Source of the DNA: Ulva prolifera
Lineage: Eukaryota > Chlorophyta > Ulvophyceae > Ulvales > Ulvaceae
Length of the DNA stretch: 64,000 nucleotides
Direction: 5' to 3'
Assembly (NCBI GenBank): GCA_023078555.1
Contig: CM041196.1
Location: 4,909,658 to 4,973,657, forward strand
The notes under the pieces are model-generated. The model was not told the DNA's origin, did no database searches, and saw only the letters and a list, made by a program, of their open reading frames with translations. Positions 56,315 to 64,000 of the stretch are shown here, one piece after another; the first letter of the stretch is position 1; the number at the start of each line of letters is the position of its first letter. Position numbers and translations under genes: made by a program.

Positions 56315-59300
56315 GGATATGCAGGGACGACGAAATTCTGAACAAGTCTGTCTCGGCTCTGTCTTTCGCCGACGAGAAGGCCGATCCTGGATATATTTTC
56401 AACGCTGCTACCGATCTTCTGGATCCAAGTAAATTGCAATCCGCTGAGAATTCCTCACGCTCTGCGGTTGATTTGCCAGTGGATAGCAAAGAGAACTGCC
56501 AAGATCTGTTGCGCCCTTCCTTTGAGGCCCCAGACCCCACCATAGCAGCAGCTTTCCTGGCCAAGGCAGCGTCATCTAACGGAGTGAGTGCTATTGCACC
56601 CAACTCTATCAATCCCATGACCAGCTCCGATGGCTCTGCGGCCAATATTGTCACAGCTGTGCCGGGCATCGAGGCTCTCCTTCCCGACCTCCAAGTGCTG
56701 GAACGCTTTACCACAGACCTCATTCCTTACTATCTGTGCCAGTTCGAACTGGAAGGTATTGCAGTCACTGCCCATCCTATTCCAAAGGATCTTCCTGAGG
56801 AGGCGCAGAAAGCTGCAAAGTCAACACCTGTCAGTGCCATTCCCGAGTTCGAGTCACTTGCTATCGCCGTTATGAAGCAAACTCGCCCAAGTCTTGCTGG
56901 AATGGAGGACAAAGATATCAAACTTGAAATGAGGTCCATGGCGGAGGTTCTACAGCTTGCATGCGAGGCACGTATGACGGATGGCCGTACTGAAGTCCCT
57001 CTGTCAGAGCTAATGTATGATGATGCGTTCGTGCACGGTTTGGTGGTGCGCTTCATGCCACCTTGACATCCATTCAAGCATGCAAGACAATTATCAATTG
57101 AGTCCCAGTCACTTGCCCATATGTGTGCAACAGCGTGCAAGTCAATTCTAGATCTTGCACTGTGAAGCAGCGGTCAAAACGTTCGATTGCGTGCCCCCTA
57201 CTTGCGGCAAATTTCAGTGACATGATCAATCCCAGGTTGTTTGCAGAACTTTCAGCAGCAGCCATCCAAACAGCTTCTTGATATGCTCAAGTGGCTCCTA
57301 GATGAAGTCAATGCAATGCATCAAGCTGGTAAAGCACACGGGAGCATCTCTCTTGCTTCGGTGATGTGTCAGCCTGAGGAGGGCTGGAAGCTAGTGCATC
57401 CAGAGCATCCTGTAGACATTGGGAGTCATCAGCTTGAAGACGTGAAGGCAGTTGCACGTGCTATGTGCTTCATGTGCCTCTCATCAGACCACAGACGAAA
57501 GTACCAGCCTCACCACTTGGCAGGACTATCCAATGATGAGCTCTTGGAGCTGGTGGCAAATGTTCCAGATGTATGCATGCTGGCAAGTGCAATGTTCTCT
57601 GGCCGTGCCAGTTTGGAAAAGGCTCTTGATTTCCATTTGTGGCACCCGCTGGCAGTCCACGCTCAGGTATGTGTCCGGCACTCCCCACTGCGTTTGTGAT
57701 CATTAGGCTCCCCACCTTGCAACTTCTCATGTGCTCCAGTATTGCAGGTGATGCTTGACACTAAAGCTGTCATGCGATCCATGCGGTTGGGCAGTGAGGA
57801 CTTTGACCGCAACTACAACGTGCTAGTTCTGGGTGGGCGCAGCTGGCAGGACGTGCTTGGCACATCGCTTATTCCAGATGTCATTGTTGCTTCAAGGCAG
57901 CATGTGCTACGATCAGATTTTGCGGCCTATGACTTCAATAGCGCTGCAAGTTTGCTCAGATTTACTGCTAACACTATTGGTCATTTCGAAGAATTGAAGC
58001 TTGGCTTGCAGCTGAGCAAAGTAGCATTTCTTGATGCCATTCTGGCTCTGTTCCCAGCGTTGGTTCCTGTCTGCTACCACTATCTCGCTGCTTATCCATC
58101 TCTGCATGTACGTAATAGGGACTCAGAGCTGGTGCGCTGCCCAACCTTTCACTGCAACACTTGCTTTTCCTGTTGTTATCTGTCTCCTGTGAAATGTAAC
58201 AGTACCAGGCTGCAGAATGTTGTGAGGAAGCAGCATTCAAGTAACTGAAACATGGTGCAGGTGTTTGGGGCCATTGAGGGTGACGTCGACGCAACTCACC
58301 GAATCATGCACAGCGCACTATCTGGGTATGGCGGTGATGGTATTTGGGACCTGGCTGGCCTCCCTGGGTACACTCCTAAAGATTCTGCGCAAGATCCCAA
58401 GTCGGAGCTTGGAGAAGAGTTTTCAAAATGGCAATGCAAGGACATGGAATCATGCGATGGATCCGCCTGCATTTATTGGCATGATGAACGAGAGCTCCGG
58501 TTTGCCAAGGTACGATTCGTTGTTCGTGCTGCAGTAGTCAGTCTGTCATGGTGATGGGTTGCTCAGCTCTTGGCTGATGGTCTGCTTTGGATGCTGAATG
58601 CATGTGCATGGTGTGGCTGTGTCTGGGTCGTATCCATCCGTCCGCCTGTCTGGTTGACTCCACATTGAGGCTAGATGTGGATCTTGTGTCGTTCACTCAT
58701 GATACAGCTCTGGTCTCCAGGAACACTTGTGCAAAGATTTCATGGAAGGCGAATGCCAGCGCGCAGCATGTCCAAATGCCCATGGCTTCGCTGAAATTCG
58801 AGATGCGATGAATGATGCGTCACCAATCTGCTGGCGGTGGCTAGAAGGCCGCTGCCGCATCCCTCACTGTAAGTACGCGCACACATTCCGGCGTCATCAC
58901 GCATCACAGCGCCCTTCAATGGATGGAAGCCGTGGCAGCTTCTCCAGGCCTCGGAACAGCTTTGATAACAGGCGCAGGCGTTCCAACGTGAGTGATGGGA
59001 GGCGCATGTCTCATGATCGCCACAGAACTTCCACCTCCAACGGCGATGCCAATAGGCTGGACGGTCCTCCTCCGAGTGGCCCGGGGTCATCTTATGGCCT
59101 GACAGCGCTGGAGTCGTCTCTTACTCGTCAGGCGAAACTGCCAATAAAGCCTATTCCAGCGCGCAAGTCCATGGAGTTTGCCCGTGGCAGCGTTGATGGT
59201 GGCACCAGGCCATGGATGAATCACGCGCGCACCGGCAGCATGGGAGGCAGTGTCGGTGGCAGTGCAAGCGGCGACGAGAATGGTACAGGCAAGTTCATGG

Positions 59301-59398
59301 GGAACAAAGGCGGCTGTGGGTCCACCTGGGGTGAGCAGAAGTCTCGGCGCAGCGGCGCTTTCCAAAGGCCCCCGGTGTCTTCAGCAGCAGAGAAGTGA
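56315..59398 (+). CDS. IRE1/RNase L-like protein: degenerate kinase, KEN nuclease domain, three CCCH zinc fingers (5' end not found)
   Basis: Exons about 56315-57045, 57247-57666, 57748-58107, 58261-58509 and 58721-59398; the last four introns are all phase 0. The kinase-like part keeps helix E (LKWLLDEVNAMHQAGKAHG) but has HGS where HRD is expected and no DFG, so it should be inactive. After HLWHPLAVHAQ comes a KEN/RNase-L fold: GGRSWQDVLGTSLIPDV, AAYDFNSAASLLRFTANTIG with HFEEL, and ILALFPALVPVCYHYLAAYP. Three CCCH fingers follow: C-x5-C-x4-C-x3-H (CKDMESC...), C-x7-C... (CKDFMEGEC...) and C-x7-C... (CWRWLEGRC...). The C-tail is Ser/Arg/Gly-rich. Animal and yeast IRE1 lack zinc fingers; a C-terminal zinc finger has been reported for Chlamydomonas IRE1. 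No luminal domain or membrane segment is seen here. RNA cleavage or binding is the likely role. Confidence 0.75.
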
Positions 59399-60152
59399 TG
59401 TGTTTTGCATTATGGTATTTACCAAAAGGAACAGAGGTGGAATTGACCGAACTATTCAGTGCATCGTGTTTGTGGAGCGCCCACAGCACACGTTCAACTT
59501 TTTTTGTTATGACAGTTTTGGATCTGTACATAGGTCTTGTACAGCGAGCCGTGCACAGCACAGTTTAGAAATGCTACTCAGTGTTGAGCTCTGCCACGTT
59601 GTTCAGGTTAGAATGTCTTGAGTCGTCAATTTAAGATGACAAGGACATGTTGACTGGTGCAGGTAATAGCAAGCCCGCCGTCTCCTGCATGGACCCTGGT
59701 TACAGTTGGATTTCCACACCCTATTGATCATTCCTGTCAATGCAATTTTGTCACACAATGTTGCAGTTGTGCATGTAGAGCTGACGACTGGCTCCACGGA
59801 TGTGGCACACTAAACACAGGTTGTTGCAGCATTTGTCTGAGCCCGTGCGGTCGTATGTTGTAGGAGGAAGCGCTTCTCTGTTAGTTGACCGAATCTACTC
59901 AGCCCTCTTGCATCTGTATTCCAACTAGAGCACAGGCCATATCTTATGGAACCCACCAACGCTCTATGTGTCGATGCGCGCTTATTGCAACAGCAACTTG
60001 GACGATGCACTGCCGAAGTGCAGCAGTGCACAAGGCGCGTACACCATTCGTACCTTGTCATGCCCATGAACTGTTATGTCCGGTCCTTTATGGCACTATG
60101 TGAACGCATGTACGTCTTCGCGAGATTTGCAGCGCTGCATTGTGTTTGCTGA
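59399..60152. other. Intergenic between convergent genes, nothing seen
   Basis: This is 3' flank of the KEN-CCCH gene and of a possible minus-strand gene ending at 60153. No coding frame is supported. Confidence 0.5.
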
Positions 60153-62830
60153 TTAATTTATTGGTTTGATGGAAGCCACGCCACTTGAACAGACCATAGT
60201 CATGCCATGTGGCACATCCGTGACATGTCCAAAGTACTGCTTTGCAGCAGCATGTATCTTGGCCGCCCCATCTGGTGGCCGGAGTTGTCCTGAAATCGCG
60301 GAAGGCTTCTGGTTGCTAACCGCCATGTCAGAACCCTCTGGACTCGCATGAAGGTGCCACAGCGTTTCTTGTCTCAGAGCAGATGCTCCCCAATCATGCA
60401 GGGCCGTGGGTGCCTGAACACACCACAGCTGGTGTGCTTTTGCTACAGGCCAGTCACCACACACGGCCGCTTCATCACGCCCATAGGCATGGATTTGGCC
60501 CAGCGCCTGCGTGCAGGGTCTGATGTTGTACTTGCCTGTTGATGGTTGCTGAGCTTCCTTGTCGATTGCTGCGGTGGTCACGATCATTACAAGGCCGGCT
60601 CGGGCAACAGGGGGCGCAAGGCAGCCTGTCACTGAAACAACAGGTGCGGTAATGTTCAGAGAGAGCAGCCACTTGTATGGATGTCATATCAGGGCTTAAA
60701 CTGCATCTGCTTGCTCCCTAACACAATCCGCTCCACTCCATATGATGGGCCGCCTGTGTGCCAAAGGCTCTATATCTGCCCTTCAGTCTGACTTCGATCC
60801 TGCACAGTCCAAACCAGTCAACCTCTGCGTATCAGACGTTGATGCAGGGTACCTCGAGCAAGCAGGCTGTATTTTTCACGCAGCAGCAGCAGCCTTCGTG
60901 GGCAACACCTGCAGCAGCAGCAGGCGCATTTGGCTGACCTGCATCAGATGACTGCCACATCTGGGCCAATCTCCTCCACTACTCAGCTGATAAGTGCAGC
61001 ACAAGCACCTGCCAGGCCACACGTAAAATATGGTCACACCATCCGCACACTGTGCACGATGTGTTGAGTCAGGTGATGGACACCACAACATTGGTTGCCC
61101 AGATGACTCAGCCATCGCCCGTATTCATTCGCAGTTGTCAATGTCCTCTTGTGGATACGGCCGAGTACACCTAGCTTTGCTTTGACTTCCTTCACACACA
61201 TCCCGCCTTGCCATCACCTGCCCTGCGTATAATGCATGTATGCATGCACTCGGCAGCGTCTTGAATGCTGTGCACAGGTGCATGCATGTGCATGCTTGTC
61301 CACCAGCTGTTGCCACGTGCTGGGCACATGCTGGGCACATGTGTCTCAAGCGGAGCTACAATCTCCGTGTTCTACAGCAGCACAACAGGCGGCGGCCCGA
61401 TCGTGGGCCCACTTGCCACGACCAATTCAGCACCACAGCGGAACCCCGACGGCTCCACAAAGCCCGCGGGCGGCACAGCGAGCGTGAGGTAGCCGGGAGA
61501 GGTGCCCGAGGAGCTCCTCCGGGCGCGGCACACGAGTACTGACCGTGCATCGCCAATACACCAAATGGCACGACTGCTTCCGGACCGTGGCGGGATGTCC
61601 AGGTATCTGTAGACACGTGTATGTACTCGATCGGAATGTGCACATCGCTGAGGGGCTCGACGTGGGCTAGTGTGGGAATCAAGGCGTGACTGAGGGCGTG
61701 CTGCGTGCTGCTTGCTGCGTGCTGCGTGCTGCGTGCTGCGTGCTGCGTGCTGCGTGCTGTGTGCTGTGTGCTGTGTGCTGTGCCGCCGGTGTTCGTGCTC
61801 TCTTGAACAGACACCGCGTCAGTGTCTGTGTATTGACACGGGCAGGCGCCGGGGTGGCGGCCCAGGGCACCACAGCAGTGTGTCAGCATTGCGCCGTCCC
61901 AGGGACCACAGCGCTGCGATTCAAATCAGCGTGTGTTTGGGTATCCTACACACGTGCAGAGCCCCGTAGACAGGGGACGGGCGCAGCCACGTGGAGGAGC
62001 CTCCATCAGGCAGATGCTGTGCATGCATGACAGCGACTGAGAGAATCTGTGGTCGCCATGTCGGCAGTCCCTGACGTGATGTGTGTGTCCCAGGCCATGA
62101 GCGTGTGCTGCATGTGGGGCTGCACGCATTGGGCATCCACACACAGGCTGCATGCAGGGGACCTCCCGCTGGCACTACCGCAGGCAACACGATATCCAAG
62201 AAGATGTAAAGATGAAGTACATGTGAATATGGATCTACAGGGGCCTCCGAGGTTGTATCACTCTGTACCCCCAGCACCACGTCAGCTTCCCTTTTGGACT
62301 TGGGACAGAAATTTGGGACGGTTTGCTGGGAGCCAGGACTCTCAGTAGAGTCCTCCTCTCTGTCTCACAGCTGCAGAGCTCTAGATATTTAAACAGATGC
62401 AGCGATGACGGCGGATTGACAACTGCAGACTGTATGCAATTATAGTATGTAAGCTTAAGCGTATGCAAGCTACATGCCCATCTGCAGCAGGCACATGCTG
62501 GGCCTGTCCACATCGATGATTCCCGTAGTGCCCCCCTGCAGTGCGTGCGGATCTCGATCTCTGCGGACATGAAAGTCATAACCCAACCCCCGTCCCCACC
62601 CGCCGGGAGTGACCTCGAATCGCGACGGTTTCCATCGCCACTGGCAATCGCTCCGCGCCCATGTGTGGCAGTTTGGTGTACTGGCAAAGCTTCGCCGCCT
62701 TGATCATAGAGCTCACAGGCAGCAGACCCTCTGGTACGCGGAACTGGTCTGCTTTCACTTTGCTGTTGCGCAGCGGAGCCAGCAGGAATAGCAGTGACGG
62801 GGCGGTCGCACAGCAAGAGCCCACGCCACT
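60153..62830 (-). CDS. Unidentified multi-exon gene, tentative
   Basis: Several minus-strand stretches read like exons in order. About 62800-62633: LRNSKVKADQFRVPEGLLPV, SSMIKAAKLCQYTKLPHMG and AERLPVAMETVAIR, with a GTCACT donor. About 62563-62475: DRDPHALQGGTTGIIDVDRP, SMCLLQMGM. About 61665-61545: HVEPLSDVHIPIEYIHVSTD, PEAVVPFGVLAMHGQ, with a GTACTC donor. About 61510-61380: SPGYLTLAVPPAGFVEPSGF, GAELVVASGPTIGPPPVVLL. About 60355-60153: MAVSNQKPSAISGQLRPPDG, AAKIHAAAKQYFGHVTDVPH, ending at TAA. I do not recognise the family. The stretches may belong to more than one gene. A (CTGCGTG)n tract falls between two of them. Confidence 0.3.
61696..61782 (+). repeat. (CTGCGTG)n 7-bp microsatellite
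   Basis: About twelve 7-bp units, mostly CTGCGTG with a CTGTGTG variant at the right end. Confidence 0.85.
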
Positions 62831-63177
62831 TGGTCACTTGGTCGGTGCACATTTTGGCGCTGTACACAGAGACAGCTCGGCAGCGTGCCTGCTGCAGGTC
62901 AGGGCCTCTGCAGCGTGCAAAAAGCATGTCCTCCCTGCAACTCCTCAGCAGCCCGCCCGGGCCTGCACAGCCGCACACTGCGGCCGGCATGCCGCCACCC
63001 TCAACATTCAACAACCAATTGAGTATGGCTCTGCAGATTGCGGGCGGGCGGTGGGCGCGGAAGGCTGTGAGGACAATTGAGACCCTGACGTGATATCACG
63101 TTTGGTGGATGTAAATATGGAGGATGTAAGTTTATCAATTGATGCAGGTTGCACTTCTAGATTGGCCAAGCTTGCTT
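62831..63177. other. No gene seen
   Basis: About 350 bp upstream of the tentative minus-strand gene; possibly its 5' part. No domain or motif is recognised. Confidence 0.35.
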
Positions 63178-63232
63178 ACAGGGTACAACTATAGTTGTAA
63201 CCTGTAAAAAGCTGTATACAGCTTTTTACAGG
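63178..63232. repeat. Two overlapping palindromes
   Basis: 63201-63232 is a perfect 32-bp palindrome (arm CCTGTAAAAAGCTGTA). 63178-63205 is a 28-bp palindrome with one mismatched pair around a perfect 16-bp core (TACAACTATAGTTGTA). They share the CCTGT at 63201-63205, so two alternative or adjacent hairpins can form. Confidence 0.85.
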
Positions 63233-64000
63233 CTGGCTTCGCCAACATTTCTACGTTGCAGCTCTGAGACCCAAGGCCGGCAGGCCTCACTGGACCACAC
63301 TGGAATTGCGCTGCAGGGAGCCCCTCTACCTGCTAGCGCCAGCTTCTGTGGGACGCCATGAAACAGGATCCATCTGAAGGAGAGCATCAAACAATCCCGG
63401 ATTCCCGCACTGATGATGGCCTCACGCAGTCAGCCCCCACTTTCCAACATCTTGTATTAGGGAGCCAGGAATTACCTCATAGCCTGCATCAACAGTATCA
63501 TCTCTCGGTAAGAGCCCTTGGGCAGCTTCGCGGCCCCTGGCCACTTATGCTTTTTTCTTATGTATACCCAGCACCTGCGCCAGCACACACCGATGGACGC
63601 GCCTCGCGGCTAGAAATGGGCAGGACCAGAAGGCTCCACACGCTGCGCCAAGCCATGACTGGCCATATGGGGGAGTGCCACCTAGAGCTCTGCCTAACTG
63701 TTGGCTGTACGCGCCCACGTGCCAGACAAGTGAGGGGGGCAACCAGCTGCCCTGTGCACCAGCCTCTCAGCGCCCTCTGGAAGCGGTGCCGGTGATGTTA
63801 TGACCTGCAGTGAGCACAGTGATCGAAAAGACTGGTCTGCAAGACTACTCCGCATTGAGTACGATCGCAGTGATAGATACATATCCGGGGCCCCCCGCCG
63901 CCGCCAGCCCGCGCTCCCATCTGCAGATCCACCTTTCCACACTCGCCACACCACAGGGCCGGCTCTGAGCGACACGAACCACGGGGGCACACAGGCACAG
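63233..64000. other. Window end; one weak minus-strand candidate
   Basis: Minus strand 63960-63800 reads ALWCGECGKVDLQMGAR and CIYHCDRTQCGVVLQTSLF, with Cys pairs that could bind zinc. No family is recognised, and nothing else is supported. Confidence 0.25.

Noticed and set aside
1-64000. tRNA or rRNA genes
   Set aside because: No cloverleaf with matching A and B boxes and no rRNA-like stretch was recognised by eye; tRNAscan-SE and Rfam searches would be decisive.

Overview
This is nuclear DNA of a photosynthetic green alga (Chlorophyta). The clearest sign is a nuclear RuBisCO small-subunit gene of green type on the minus strand at 27.5-26.2 kb, with a transit peptide followed by [16 protein letters not shown] and [22 protein letters not shown]-repeat gene resembling the chloroplast import subunit TIC100 and an IRE1/RNase L-type gene with C-terminal CCCH zinc fingers fit the same lineage. 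Genes are intron-rich. Donors are often GTGCGN and acceptors usually end in TGCAG. Intergenic DNA is rich in short repeats. I cannot name the genus from sequence alone.

Layout. 0-2.5 kb: 3' part of a sulfotransferase-like gene (+) with a 74-bp minisatellite in an intron. 3.7-4.2 kb: a decayed retroelement endonuclease tail (-) split by a (GGGGTTA)4 tract. 6.3-9.2 kb, minus strand: a weakly supported ORF, a complete four-exon TAF8 gene (342 aa) and a small unidentified gene. 10.1-15.9 kb: a complete six-exon glutamate-receptor-like channel (-, 978 aa), with an AT-rich foreign-looking insert in its largest intron. 16.5-20.9 kb: a nearly intact non-LTR retrotransposon (+) with zinc fingers, reverse transcriptase and restriction-like endonuclease, carrying one frameshift. 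23.3-26 kb: a 768-aa coiled-coil protein (-). 26-27.5 kb: RBCS (-). 27.5-33 kb: poorly resolved, with a few coding-like stretches. 33-37 kb: a three-exon disordered protein (+, 786 aa). 37-43.5 kb: gene-poor, with nested inverted repeats at 41.2-41.8 kb. 43.5-44.3 kb: an Ala/Pro-rich membrane protein (-). 46.6-50.8 kb: a CAMK-like protein kinase with long disordered tails (-). 53.0-54.4 kb: TIC100-like MORN protein (+). 56.3-59.4 kb: degenerate kinase, KEN nuclease domain and three CCCH fingers (+). 60.2-62.8 kb: an unresolved multi-exon gene (-). 63.2 kb: two overlapping perfect or near-perfect palindromes.

The genes do not form one pathway. They are ordinary nuclear loci: transcription (TAF8), signalling (GLR channel, kinase), chloroplast function (RBCS, TIC100-like) and probable RNA metabolism or stress response (IRE1-like). 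Exon models for TAF8, GLR, RBCS, the 33-37 kb gene, TIC100-like and the KEN-CCCH gene were assembled by hand from reading-frame continuity. Their introns keep phase throughout, and several models close exactly to a stop codon.
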